A DNA stretch of 32,495 nt from Pseudomonas sp. GM50 (lineage in GTDB: Bacteria > Pseudomonadota > Gammaproteobacteria > Pseudomonadales > Pseudomonadaceae), in assembly GCF_000282375.1 (NCBI RefSeq), contig NZ_AKJK01000068.1, positions 1 to 32,495 on the forward strand. Direction: 5' to 3'. The position numbers and the translations under genes are program-made. The notes under the pieces were generated by a model. That model had not been told where the DNA came from. It was given only the letters and a program-made list of their open reading frames with translations, and did no database searches. This document shows, piece by piece, positions 1 through 8,705 of this stretch. Within the stretch, counting starts at the first letter, position 1; the number at the start of each line of letters is the position of its first letter.

Positions 1-1
1 C

Positions 2-979
2 TTCGGCTGCCGCACCGCCGATGGCCGCTTCGACCCGGAACGCTTCGCCGCCCAGGCACAAACCCCGCAAGTGCGGATGATTGAAATCAAAATGAGCCAA
101 GGCGCCAAACCCGGCCACGGCGGGATCCTGCCCAAGCACAAAGTCACCAAGGAAATCGCCGAAACCCGCGGCATCCTGATGGGCGAAGACTGCATCTCGC
201 CGTCACGCCACAGCGCGTTTTCCACGCCGATCGAACTGATGCACTTCATTGCGCAACTGCGTGAACTGTCCGGTGGCAAACCGGTGGGCTTCAAGTTTTG
301 CTTGGGCCACCCGTGGGAGTTCATGGGCATCGCCAAGGCCATGCTGGAAACCGGCATCCTCCCGGACTTCATCGTGGTCGACGGCAAGGAAGGTGGCACC
401 GGCGCCGCGCCTGTGGAGTTCACCGACCACATCGGCGTGCCGATGCGTGAGGGTCTGCTGTTCGTGCACAACACGCTGGTGGGCCTGAACCTGCGGGACA
501 AGATCAAACTCGGCGCCAGCGGCAAAATCGTCAGCGCCTTCGACATCGCCAGCGTCCTGGCCATCGGCGCCGACTGGGCCAACTCGGCGCGCGGCTTCAT
601 GTTCGCCATCGGCTGCATCCAGTCGCAAAGCTGCCACACCAACAAATGCCCGACCGGCGTCGCCACCCAGGACACCCTGCGCCAACGCGCCCTCGTGGTT
701 CCGGACAAGGCGCAGCGCGTGTTCAACTTCCACCGCAATACGCTCAAGGCCCTGGCCGAAATGCTTGCCGCCGCGGGCCTCGATCATCCTTCACAGCTGT
801 CGGCCAAGCATCTGGTGCGACGCATGTCGGCGACCGAGATCAAACTGTTCTCGCAGTTGCATGTGTTCCTGAAACCGGGGGAGTTGCTGACCGGTGAAGT
901 GAATGGCGAGTTTTATTCGCGGATGTGGCAGATGGCGCGGGCGGATAGTTTTGAGCCTGATGAAGCGGCTGCGGCATAG
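2..979 (+). CDS. FMN-binding glutamate synthase family protein (3' part; 5' end outside window)
   Basis: This is the C-terminal part of a glutamate-synthase alpha-domain protein; the reading frame is open from base 2, so the start lies upstream. Family members bind FMN and a [3Fe-4S] cluster and carry out the glutamine/2-oxoglutarate to glutamate half reaction, or a related oxidoreduction when, as in these short forms, no amidotransferase domain is present. Visible signatures are the FMN-barrel motif MSQGAKPGHGG, the loop DGKEGGTGAAP, and cysteines spaced C-x5-C-x4-C in GCIQSQSCHTNKCPTGVATQ that match the cluster ligands. A GC-rich hairpin follows the stop. Whether the protein is truly a glutamate synthase or a paralogue of unknown substrate cannot be decided from this fragment. 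Confidence 0.93.
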   Translation, partial: FGCRTADGRFDPERFAAQAQTPQVRMIEIKMSQGAKPGHGGILPKHKVTKEIAETRGILMGEDCISPSRHSAFSTPIELMHFIAQLRELSGGKPVGFKFCLGHPWEFMGIAKAMLETGILPDFIVVDGKEGGTGAAPVEFTDHIGVPMREGLLFVHNTLVGLNLRDKIKLGASGKIVSAFDIASVLAIGADWANSARGFMFAIGCIQSQSCHTNKCPTGVATQDTLRQRALVVPDKAQRVFNFHRNTLKALAEMLAAAGLDHPSQLSAKHLVRRMSATEIKLFSQLHVFLKPGELLTGEVNGEFYSRMWQMARADSFEPDEAAAA

Positions 980-991
980 ACCGTGTTTGCG

Positions 992-1015
992 CGCCAACCT
1001 CAGGGGGTTGGCGTT
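992..1015 (+). terminator. Hairpin terminator after the glutamate-synthase-like gene
   Basis: An 8-bp GC-rich stem (992-999 with 1006-1013, loop 6 nt) starts 12 bases after the stop codon and is followed by TTT and then a C run, so the U tract is short. Its loop and right arm lie inside the last codons of the convergent glycosyltransferase gene that ends at 1000. Confidence 0.55.
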
Positions 1016-2547
1016 TCCCCCCGGATGAACAAACGGGCTTCGCTGTCCCCTTCCTTTAGCACCAGCACCTGCTTCCAGTGCTTGGGAAACAAGGCGTCGT
1101 GTTCAGGACGAGCGTAGCCCGTGACCCACCAGATCCGCTTGGCATTGAGTTTCAAGGTTGAAAAATCGTCGAAGATAATCGAATCCAGGTGACGGGGGAT
1201 GAGTGCCCAACCACCGTATTCGGCGGTTCCCCAAAGGGTGCCTGTCGGTGGTTTGAAAGCGTACAACCTCGGCTGAATACCGGTCGAGTTGTAGTACGTA
1301 AACGGCAAATACCAATACAGGTTATCCACAACGATCGCATCACCCGGACGGACTTCGCGACCGAGACCGGCGATCACGGCGTCCAGCCTTGCGTCTTTGC
1401 GAATGCTTGTCCCGTTCATCTCATCCGTTTGTGCGTACACCGCCGAAAGCCCGTGTACTTCTGCCAACAAAACCAACGCCATGGCGACAGCGGCAAGAAC
1501 AGCGTGGCGTTGGCTCCATGCGTCCAGCGCGAGCGCAACGATCAGGGGTAACGCGGCGGCAGCGAACACCAGGTATCGGGCATTGAAAACCGGCACGATC
1601 AGCGACACCAGCAAAACGGTCAGCACCGGCACAAAGAAATAGCCCACCAACAAGACGCTGAAAGGTCGCTCATGGCGTGCCTTGAGCAGCACTGCTGCGG
1701 CGCAAACAACGATCAACACCGAGGGCAACACACGCCATAAGGATGAATGAGTGACCGCTCCCTCCATCATCACCAGCTGCCAAACGAAGGTCAGCGCTGT
1801 TTGCCAGGTGAGCGGCGGTATCCATTCGAGCCCGTCCATTCGCAGCAATTGATCGATGAAATCGGGTAGCCATGGCAGGTACAACACGACGATTGCGCAA
1901 TTGGCCAAGACCCACGCACGAATCGGTATGGCCATGGACCGACCGCCCTCTCGCACTTGCCACCAACACAGCCAATGCACCAAAACGCACAGCGCGGCGA
2001 AGTAATGCGTGTAGAAAGCAGCCGTCATCAACAGCGCGTAAAAAACCGGATAACGTTTTTGAACCGGTGCCCTGATCCAGCACACCAGCGCCACGGTCGC
2101 ACCCATCAGCCAGAAGCCGAGCAAGGTGTACATGCGCACTTCCTGGCTGTAGCGCACCGATAACGGTAGCAACGCCAACAACAATGCCGCTATCCAGGTC
2201 GCCTTTCGCGTTGTCACCAGGCTCATCAATTTAATGCTCAGCAACAGCGTGCCAACATCGGCCAGTGCACTCAGGGACCGCGCAGACAACACGCCATTAC
2301 CGAACAGCAACATCCAGAAATGCAACAAGACATAGTAAAGCGGCGGATGAACATCCCGCGCCGTTGTCGCCCAGATATACGCAGGCGAACCCTCGGCCAG
2401 CAGCAGGCTGTAGGCCTCGTCGTACCAGATGACCGGCACGGTGATGGAGTGAAACCTTGCGAGCAATGCGAGGACGATTACCGCCACCAGACCTGCCCTG
2501 TCGGCCATCCGGGCTGGAAAACTTTCGGGAGGAATCGAAGAGGTCAT
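1000..2547 (-). CDS. GT39/PMT-type integral membrane glycosyltransferase
   Basis: This 515-residue polytopic protein resembles the ArnT/PMT clan (GT-C fold), enzymes that move a sugar from a polyprenyl-phosphate carrier to an acceptor on the periplasmic side. After the first membrane segment comes the acidic pair in WYDEAYS (D43-E44 from the chosen start), where GT-C enzymes keep their catalytic acid, then the family-typical DVHPPLYYVLLHFW. About a dozen hydrophobic segments follow, with a soluble C-terminal tail of about 130 residues. I chose the ATG at 2547, 8 bases beyond the previous stop; a GTG at 2562 would overlap that gene and neither has a clear ribosome site, so translation is probably coupled. 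It is the last gene of a three-gene operon whose first gene makes lipid-linked sugar. Acceptor and sugar are unknown. Confidence 0.85.
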   Translation of the reverse strand: MTSSIPPESFPARMADRAGLVAVIVLALLARFHSITVPVIWYDEAYSLLLAEGSPAYIWATTARDVHPPLYYVLLHFWMLLFGNGVLSARSLSALADVGTLLLSIKLMSLVTTRKATWIAALLLALLPLSVRYSQEVRMYTLLGFWLMGATVALVCWIRAPVQKRYPVFYALLMTAAFYTHYFAALCVLVHWLCWWQVREGGRSMAIPIRAWVLANCAIVVLYLPWLPDFIDQLLRMDGLEWIPPLTWQTALTFVWQLVMMEGAVTHSSLWRVLPSVLIVVCAAAVLLKARHERPFSVLLVGYFFVPVLTVLLVSLIVPVFNARYLVFAAAALPLIVALALDAWSQRHAVLAAVAMALVLLAEVHGLSAVYAQTDEMNGTSIRKDARLDAVIAGLGREVRPGDAIVVDNLYWYLPFTYYNSTGIQPRLYAFKPPTGTLWGTAEYGGWALIPRHLDSIIFDDFSTLKLNAKRIWWVTGYARPEHDALFPKHWKQVLVLKEGDSEARLFIRGETPTP

Positions 2548-2555
2548 CACCAGGC

Positions 2556-4064
2556 TCACCACTGAAGCGTGGTGATCGGGATTGGCTCCTTCATGACGAT
2601 AAAACCGTAATCACCCAGCAGATAGATGCGGTAAAACTTGCTCTCCACCAGTGGCGGATAAGCCTGGTAACCCATCAGGGTCGCGTTGCGCCGCTCCCTC
2701 TCCACGACCACATTGGTGATGCCCGCCTTCGGCAGGTTTTCAGCCAGCATGAAGAAGTTGATGTTCAGCAGATAATGCAAGACCGGCATCCGCTTGAACG
2801 AACCCGCGGCCCCCACCAGCCAGTGATCGGAATAACTCACCGCCAGGTAAATGCGCTTGGCCTCGTGCAGTTGCCGATGGGCCGCAATGTCATGCCCCAG
2901 GGAAAACAACGCACTGGACGCAAAGGTGTTCTGCACCGTCAGCACGCGACCATAGGCGTAAGACAACGAAAGCATGGCCAACAGAGGCACCGCCAACAAC
3001 ATCGGCAGCCGCTCATGGATGGGCGCCAGCGCCAGATGGCTCAAATAGAACAACAGCACCAGCAACACCGCGAAACCCATCAAGGTTCTGGCGCCTTCAT
3101 TGAAGTCGCGGAAAAACAGCGCAACCCCCGACACCAGTAAAGTCACGACCGGCACTGTCAGCACGCACGCCAGGCCCATCACGATTTTTCTCAGCCCGGT
3201 GTCCTGGCGTTCCATCACGTTGCGGGCCAACCGTGCGCTGCCCACCAGGGCACACAACAGCAGCACGGCGAACACCCAGGTGAATCCACCGTGAAACAGC
3301 AGCGCGACTTTTTCCAGCACCCGGCCGATGTTGATTTCAACTTGCAGCAAAGGCTCCGCTGCCCAGTTCAACAATAAGGCGCGATCGTGATGCATGTACG
3401 GATAAGCCGTGACGCTGTAGATCAACCCGCCCAGCCCCGCCTGGGCGATTTTCCAGCCGATTAATTCGTACCACTGCCGCCAGGCCCACTTGTCATTCGC
3501 GCCCCTGAGCAGCTCCAGGCAACACAGGCCCAGAAACACATTGAGGCTCACCTGATAAAGCCCCAGCGCCAGCGCAATCAGGAAAGCCGGCACCAGCCAT
3601 TGCAGAATGCGCGAGGGATGACGAAACGTGATCGCGTAAATCACCGCCACCAAGCTCAAGGCATTGGCTGGCCCGTCGTATTGATAAGACAGGTTCTGCA
3701 GGAAGAACGGGTTGTACCAGAGCGGCAACAGCACCAGGCAGCAAGAAATCGTCGGCTGCGGGTAGTAATGGAAGGTCAGCCTGGTCAACGCCGAGGCCAT
3801 GGCGAGCGTGGCGATCAATAGCGGCAATGGAAAGATGTTCGGCGCAGCATCGCTGAACGTCAGCAGGTTGTAGAACAGCTCGGTGAACAACCGCCCCTGC
3901 CCCGCCCAGGCCGTACCGGCCGACAGCGAGCGCCAGTTGTCATCGATGTAGGGATAGTCCGCCAGGATCAGCGGAATGACATAAACCAGGGTCGCGATCA
4001 GGAAAAACAGCCAGACCCGACGATACCCCAGTTCTTTGCTGAAAAAGTCGCCCAGTCTGCCCAT
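2556..4064 (-). CDS. GtrII-like glucosyltransferase domain membrane protein
   Basis: This 502-residue multi-spanning protein matches the GtrII glucosyltransferase family, the serotype-specific enzymes that transfer glucose from a bactoprenol carrier to O-antigen repeats. An acidic DYPYIDDNW motif follows the first membrane segment, and YQYDGPANALSL, GLYQVSLNVFLGL and a series of helices follow; the C-terminus is soluble (about 120 residues). The longest open frame would start inside the upstream gene, at 4178. The ATG at 4064, one base after the GtrB-like stop codon, gives a compact start just before the first helix and is preferred. Translation is likely coupled to the gene upstream. The sugar and acceptor cannot be read from sequence. 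Confidence 0.84.
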   Translation of the reverse strand: MGRLGDFFSKELGYRRVWLFFLIATLVYVIPLILADYPYIDDNWRSLSAGTAWAGQGRLFTELFYNLLTFSDAAPNIFPLPLLIATLAMASALTRLTFHYYPQPTISCCLVLLPLWYNPFFLQNLSYQYDGPANALSLVAVIYAITFRHPSRILQWLVPAFLIALALGLYQVSLNVFLGLCCLELLRGANDKWAWRQWYELIGWKIAQAGLGGLIYSVTAYPYMHHDRALLLNWAAEPLLQVEINIGRVLEKVALLFHGGFTWVFAVLLLCALVGSARLARNVMERQDTGLRKIVMGLACVLTVPVVTLLVSGVALFFRDFNEGARTLMGFAVLLVLLFYLSHLALAPIHERLPMLLAVPLLAMLSLSYAYGRVLTVQNTFASSALFSLGHDIAAHRQLHEAKRIYLAVSYSDHWLVGAAGSFKRMPVLHYLLNINFFMLAENLPKAGITNVVVERERRNATLMGYQAYPPLVESKFYRIYLLGDYGFIVMKEPIPITTLQW

Positions 4065-4065
4065 G

Positions 4066-5007
4066 CTAAAGCCCGACCCGGTCTTTGCCGCCAATGACGT
4101 CTTTGACCACATAACGGGGCCGGTGCTTGGCTTCGATGTAGATGCGGCCGACGTACTCACCGAGGATGCCGATGCCAATCAATTGGACGCCGCCGAGAAA
4201 CAGAATGGCGGTCATCAGCGAGGGGTAACCGGGGACATTGTTACCGAAGAAAATCTTGTCCAGCACCATGTACACCGCGTACAGCACCGCGAAGATCGAG
4301 ATACCGCCACCGATGTAAGTCCACAACCGCAATGGCACGGTGCTGAACGAAGTAATGCCTTCCAGCGCCAGGTTCCACAGTTTCCAGCCATTGAACTTGC
4401 TGCTCCCCGCCACTCGCCCGGCCCGCTCGTATTCCACCACCGCCGTGGTGAACCCGGCCCAGGACAGAACACCCTTCATGAACAACTGATGCTCGGGAAG
4501 CGCGCGAATCACATTGACCACCTTGCGGTCCATGAGGCGAAAATCCCCGACGTTTTCTTCGATCCGGGTGTAGGAAATCCTGTTCAGCAAATGATAGAAG
4601 AGCGACGCGCTGTGGCGTTTCAAATAACTGTCACTGTCACGATTGCGGCGTTTGGCGAGCACCACATCGGCACCCTTTTGCCACTCGGTAATCAACCGCG
4701 GGATGACGCTGATCGGATCCTGCAGGTCCACGTCCATGGGGATCACCGCATCGCCGGTGGCGTATTCCAGCCCCGCGAACAACGCCGGCTCCTTGCCGAA
4801 GTTGCGCGAGAAGTTGATCAGCAATACCTGCTCATCGACCTGTGCCAGCGCCTTGGCCTGCTCAGCCGTCTGGTCGGTACTGCCGTCGTTGATGAACACG
4901 ATCTCGACCTCACACGGGTCAAGTTTCAATTCGCGACGCACCGCCTGATAGAACAGATTGATCGCCTGCTCTTCATTGAATACCGGGACAATCAGCGAAA
5001 CTTTCAC
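4066..5007 (-). CDS. GtrB-like polyprenyl-phosphate glycosyltransferase (GT2)
   Basis: This 313-residue GT2 enzyme has the layout of GtrB/ DPM1-like bactoprenol glucosyltransferases, which charge undecaprenyl phosphate with a sugar at the cytoplasmic face. The GT-A domain shows SLIVPVFNEE at residues 4-13, the NDGSTD nucleotide-binding motif (N40-D45), NFSRNFGKEPAL, and the metal-binding MDVDLQDP (D92, D94). Two C-terminal membrane helices flank a short loop, followed by LGEYVGRIYIEAKHRP, typical of the family. The start is GTG at 5007, with an AGGAGT ribosome site about 7 bases upstream. It is the first gene of the operon and supplies the lipid-linked sugar for the two downstream transferases. 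The small flippase GtrA that normally precedes gtrB is absent. Confidence 0.9.
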   Translation of the reverse strand: MKVSLIVPVFNEEQAINLFYQAVRRELKLDPCEVEIVFINDGSTDQTAEQAKALAQVDEQVLLINFSRNFGKEPALFAGLEYATGDAVIPMDVDLQDPISVIPRLITEWQKGADVVLAKRRNRDSDSYLKRHSASLFYHLLNRISYTRIEENVGDFRLMDRKVVNVIRALPEHQLFMKGVLSWAGFTTAVVEYERAGRVAGSSKFNGWKLWNLALEGITSFSTVPLRLWTYIGGGISIFAVLYAVYMVLDKIFFGNNVPGYPSLMTAILFLGGVQLIGIGILGEYVGRIYIEAKHRPRYVVKDVIGGKDRVGL

Positions 5008-5240
5008 GTTTCACACTCCTGAAAAACGAAGTGTAGATGTTCGACAGACGCTCATCAGGGGTCGTTCTGGTGCGCGAACTGCCCGGCAGACCGACGGGCA
5101 TGGGCTCAATTCGTTCGCTATAGGCAGCTGAGACATTCGGTAATATCCAGCCTTTTGCAATTACCCGCGAATCACGCCACCCTGCGCGCCGCTGCAGGAG
5201 CGAGCTCCTACCCAACAACCCCGTTCAAGAGCCCGCCTTC
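5008..5240. promoter_or_regulatory. Divergent intergenic region between the glycosyltransferase operon and the OpgC-like gene
   Basis: This gap of 233 bases must hold promoters for both divergent transcripts. I could not place convincing -35/-10 pairs. It contains no GtrA-like reading frame. Near its right end (5194-5212) is a shortened GCAGGAGCGAGCTCCTAC, which looks like the two ends of a GTAGGAGCGAGGC-type REP brought together by loss of the middle. Confidence 0.4.
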
Positions 5241-6365
5241 ATGACGTTTGAACGCGATCACCGAATCGACTTTTTTCGCGGCCTGGCCCTGATCTTCATC
5301 TTCTGGGATCACGTGCCGCAAAACCCGCTCGCGCAGTTCACGGTGCGTAATTTCGGTTTCAGCGATGCAGCGGAGATTTTCGTGTTCCTGGCCGGTTACG
5401 CGGCCGTGCTGGCCTACGGAAAAATCGCCCGGCGCGACGGTTTCATGGTCGCTACGGTGAAAATCCTGCGACGCGCCTGGGTGCTTTATGTGGTGCATAT
5501 CTTTTTGTTGGCGCTGTTGATGGGCATCGTGTTTTTCGCCAACAGCCACGTGGAAACCCGTGATCTGGTGCAGGAAATGGGCTTGCAGTATTTCCTCAGC
5601 AATCCGCAGCAGGCGTTGATGGATGAGTTGTTGCTGCGCTTCAAGCCGAACCTGATGGACCCGTTGCCGTTGTATATTTTTTTGCTGCTCGGCCTGCCGC
5701 TGGTGCTGCCGATGCTGCTGCGCAAGCCTGAATACGTGGTGGGGTTGTCGGTGGTCTTGTATCTGCTGGCGCCATGGTTTCAGTGGAACCTGGCGGGCAC
5801 CGACGGTGGCGTGTGGTTTTTCAATCCGATGGCCTGGCAGCTGCTGTTTATTCTCGGCGGCGCGGCGGCGATTCACGGGCAAAGGCCTCGGGTGCCACAA
5901 CCTCGACCGCTGACTCGGCAGCCGTTTTTTATCGCCGCGCTGAGCTATCTGATCGTGACCGGGCTGATCGCAGTGTCGTGGAAATGGTCGACCGTGCATG
6001 ACGCCTTCATGCCCCAACGACTCGGCGAATGGCTCTATCCGATCAGCAAGACCAACCTCTCTCCGGCGCGCCTGCTGCACTTCCTCGCCCTCGCCTACGT
6101 CACCGCCAGGTTGTTGCCGGACACGGGCTGGACGCAGCACTGGCTGGCGCGGCAAAGCTGTCGCATGGGGCGCTATTCCTTGGAAGTGTTCTGCCTTGGC
6201 GTGTTGCTGGCGCCGTTGGCAGACATGCTCAATGCCTTGGGCGCGAATGCACTGGCGATGCAGGTATTCAGTGCACTGCTGGGAGTCGGGTTGATGGCAT
6301 TGCTGGGGGCTTGGCTGGATTTCAACAAGCGGTTGAATCGGCCGGCCCAAGTCGCCGTCGTCTGA
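5241..6365 (+). CDS. OpgC-domain membrane acyltransferase-like protein
   Basis: This 374-residue protein has about ten hydrophobic segments and matches the OpgC family, membrane proteins that add succinyl groups to osmoregulated periplasmic glucans. The N-terminus HRIDFFRGLALIFIFWDH is the family signature (Arg/Asp near the cytoplasmic end of helix 1, Asp-His at its far end), followed by FSDAAEIFVFLAGYAA, also typical. The ATG at 5241 has only a weak ribosome site. No glucan synthase genes (opgG/opgH) lie nearby, so the acylated substrate is uncertain; acylation of a surface glycan would suit the neighbouring glycosyltransferase operon, but that is inference. A REPIN follows 18 bases after the stop. 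Confidence 0.85.
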   Translation: MTFERDHRIDFFRGLALIFIFWDHVPQNPLAQFTVRNFGFSDAAEIFVFLAGYAAVLAYGKIARRDGFMVATVKILRRAWVLYVVHIFLLALLMGIVFFANSHVETRDLVQEMGLQYFLSNPQQALMDELLLRFKPNLMDPLPLYIFLLLGLPLVLPMLLRKPEYVVGLSVVLYLLAPWFQWNLAGTDGGVWFFNPMAWQLLFILGGAAAIHGQRPRVPQPRPLTRQPFFIAALSYLIVTGLIAVSWKWSTVHDAFMPQRLGEWLYPISKTNLSPARLLHFLALAYVTARLLPDTGWTQHWLARQSCRMGRYSLEVFCLGVLLAPLADMLNALGANALAMQVFSALLGVGLMALLGAWLDFNKRLNRPAQVAVV

Positions 6366-6383
6366 TATTGAGACAAGCTGGGT

Positions 6384-6531
6384 AGCTTTTGTGGCGAGGG
6401 GGCTTGCCCCCGTTCGGCTGCGAAGCAGTCGCAAATCCGTTCCACGCAATATGCCTGATAAAAAATGTGCTGCTGGTTTTTGGGGACTGCTGCGCAGTCC
6501 AACGGGGGCAAGCCCCCTCGCCACAAAAGCT
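6384..6531. repeat. REPIN (GTGGCGAGG-type REP pair, inverted)
   Basis: Two REP sequences face each other. Each has the GTGG head, the GCGAGGGGGCTTGCCCCC palindrome and a second small hairpin (CGGCTGC/GCAGTCG on the left, GGACTGC/GCAGTCC on the right), separated by about 50 AT-richer bases. The flanks AGCTTTT/AAAAGCT are also inverted, so the whole unit could form a cruciform. Confidence 0.93.
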
Positions 6532-6562
6532 CGCTCGCCACAGGAGATTGTGCCAATTAATA

Positions 6563-6593
6563 AAAAGCCCCGGTCATCTCGACCGGGGCTTTT
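6563..6593. terminator. Bidirectional rho-independent terminator
   Basis: A perfect 13-bp stem (6563-6575 with 6581-6593, 5-base loop) has an A run on one side and a T run on the other, so it works in both directions. It lies 20 bases beyond the stop codon of the amino-acid permease on the minus strand and also closes the OpgC-like unit on the plus strand. Confidence 0.92.
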
Positions 6594-6613
6594 GCATTTC
6601 TGACGTTACAGAC

Positions 6614-8035
6614 TCAAGAAGCCGAACGCACCGCACCTTGCGACACATTGCTCGGTTGCAACTTGAACACGTAGAACAACACCGTCAGCAGCACCAGGAA
6701 AGCAGGCCCGACATACAGCGCCACGCGAGTGTCCGGGAAGTACGCCATCAGGCCGACCACCAGCACCAGAAATGCCAGAGCCAGATACGAGCTGACCGGG
6801 TACAACCACATGCGGTATTTCAGGCCGGCACGTTCGCTCGCGCTCAGGCCTTGGCGGAACTTGAGCTGGGCCAGCAGGATCATCACCCAAGTCCAGATCG
6901 CGCCGAAGGTGGCAATCGCGGTGACCCAGACGAAGACTTTCTCCGGCACCAGATAGTTAAGCAACACGCCCAGCAACAACGCACCGATCGACAGCAACAG
7001 CGCCCGACGCGGCACGCCGTTGTTCGAGGTCTTGGCGAAACCGGCCGGGGCCTGGCCGTTCTGCGCCAGGCTGTAGAGCATGCGCCCGGTGCTGAAAATG
7101 CCGCCGTTGCAGGACGACAGCGCAGCGGTGATCACCACGAAGTTGATGATGCCGGCGGCGGTCTTGATACCCAGGCGCTCGAAGGTCATCACAAACGGGC
7201 TGCCCTGGGTGCCGATTTCGTTCCACGGGTAGATCGACAGGATCACGAACAAGGCGCCGACGTAGAACAGCAGAATCCGCCAGAACACCGAGCCGATCGC
7301 ATTGGGAATGGTCTTCTGCGGGTTCTTGGCTTCACCGGCGGTCAGGCCGATCATCTCGACGCCGAGGTAGGCGAACATCACCATTTGCAGGGACATCAAC
7401 ACGCCTTGCACGCCGTTGGGCATGAAGCCGCCGTGGGCCCAGAGATTGGAAATCCCTAGCGCCACACCGTCGTTGCCGAAGCCGAAAGCGATCACGCCGA
7501 TGCCGCCGAGCACCATCGCAATGATGGTGACGATCTTGATCAAGGCGAACCAGAATTCGAACTCACCGAAGGCTTTCACCGCGATCAGGTTGATCGAACC
7601 CATGCTGATCAACGCCGCCAATGCCCAGATCCAGCGCGGCACGTCGGGGAACCAGACGCCCATGTACACCGCCACCGCGGTGATTTCCGCGACGCAGGTC
7701 ACCAGCCACAGGAACCAGTAGTTCCAGCCGGTCAGAAAGCCCGCCAGCGGGCCAAGGTAGTCCTGGGCATAACGGCTGAACGAGCCGGCGACCGGATTGT
7801 GCACGGCCATCTCGCCGAGGGCGCGCATGATCACCAGGATCGCCAGACCGCCGATGATGTAGGAGAGCATGATGGCCGGGCCGGCCATTTCGATGGCCTT
7901 GGCCGAACCCAGGAACAGGCCGACGCCGATACAGGCACCGAGCGCCATCAAGCGAATATGCCGTTCGCCAAGTTCGCGTTTAAGCGGGCCGCCCTGAGCG
8001 GTCTCGCCGTGAGGCAGGTGATTGCCAACTGGCAT
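6614..8035 (-). CDS. APC-superfamily amino acid permease (AAP family, ProY/AroP-like)
   Basis: This 473-residue protein has twelve predicted membrane helices and imports an amino acid with protons across the inner membrane. The N-terminal stretch LKRELGERHIRLMALGACIG and the helix-1 GVGLFLGSAKAI loop are the AAP family signature, and GEMAVHNPVAGSFSRYA and FAYLGVEMIGLTAGEAKNP are conserved substrate and core elements. Overall it most resembles ProY-type permeases, but substrate assignment in this family is unreliable without experiment. The ATG at 8035 has a GAGG ribosome site about 8 bases upstream. It stands alone, with its own terminator downstream and a leader of several hundred bases upstream. 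Confidence 0.93.
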   Translation of the reverse strand: MPVGNHLPHGETAQGGPLKRELGERHIRLMALGACIGVGLFLGSAKAIEMAGPAIMLSYIIGGLAILVIMRALGEMAVHNPVAGSFSRYAQDYLGPLAGFLTGWNYWFLWLVTCVAEITAVAVYMGVWFPDVPRWIWALAALISMGSINLIAVKAFGEFEFWFALIKIVTIIAMVLGGIGVIAFGFGNDGVALGISNLWAHGGFMPNGVQGVLMSLQMVMFAYLGVEMIGLTAGEAKNPQKTIPNAIGSVFWRILLFYVGALFVILSIYPWNEIGTQGSPFVMTFERLGIKTAAGIINFVVITAALSSCNGGIFSTGRMLYSLAQNGQAPAGFAKTSNNGVPRRALLLSIGALLLGVLLNYLVPEKVFVWVTAIATFGAIWTWVMILLAQLKFRQGLSASERAGLKYRMWLYPVSSYLALAFLVLVVGLMAYFPDTRVALYVGPAFLVLLTVLFYVFKLQPSNVSQGAVRSAS

Positions 8036-8416
8036 AGGGGTACCTCGTCTTGTTATTGGATATGACCACCGAGTGTCGAAGCACCGACCGATAAGCCAGC
8101 GCTTCTGCGAAACCGGGCCTGCTTCATGGGCAGACGCGTCTTGTAGGACAAAACCTGCAAGATCAGCGGGGCGTGCAGTATAAAAAGCTTCCGGCAGGGT
8201 TTTTCACTCTATAAACCACAACATTCAGCCATAACTCTCGGTAAAAGCGCGGTTTTCGGAGGGGCATTACCTGACTTATGTAGGATTATTCACCACTTAA
8301 ACGGCGCCGAGTATTGCACAGCAATGGTGCATCGTCATGCCCCTACCCAGGCAGCATTTAGCGCTTTGATGTGTCTAGCTCGGCCATTACAGACGACATC
8401 ACCTTGTGGGTGAGGC
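8036..8416. other. Intergenic region upstream of the permease, no gene seen
   Basis: These 381 bases separate the permease start from the REPIN/RAYT zone. They must hold the permease promoter on the minus strand, with the GAGG ribosome site near 8050. The AT-richer part around 8180-8300 is the likely promoter zone. I found no convincing reading frame, RNA gene or strong hairpin. Confidence 0.4.
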
Positions 8417-8564
8417 AGCTGTTGTGGCGAGGGGGCTTGCCCCCGTTCGGCTGCGCAGCAGTCGCAAACCCGTTGCACGCGGTATGTCTGATACAAATTA
8501 GTGCTGCTTGTTTTTGGGACTGCTGCGCAGTCCAACGGGGGCAAGCCCCCTCGCCACAACAGCT
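8417..8564. repeat. REPIN upstream of the RAYT gene
   Basis: This is an inverted pair of GTGGCGAGG-type REPs with a perfect outer inverted repeat (AGCTGTTGTGGCGAG at the left, its complement at the right). Second hairpins are CGGCTGC/GCAGTCG and GGACTGC/GCAGTCC. It lies 141 bases upstream of the REP-associated transposase. Confidence 0.94.
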
Positions 8565-8705
8565 CTCTGGGTATAGCTGCGCCCGCACCGCAGTTAATCC
8601 TTCACAAAAATCGGAATATTCACTCAATAACTACGGCCCCGATCCAGGAAATCGGGAACTAGCCTGAGAACGTCAAGTTGACTACTTACGCAAGGAAGCA
8701 ATGGA

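Noticed and set aside
4036..5022. 328-codon plus-strand open frame
   Set aside because: It is antisense to the GtrB-like gene, which has all GT2 motifs.
5208..6524. 438-codon open frame on the minus strand
   Set aside because: It lies opposite the OpgC-like gene, runs into the REPIN and has the Gln/His-rich composition of an antisense shadow.
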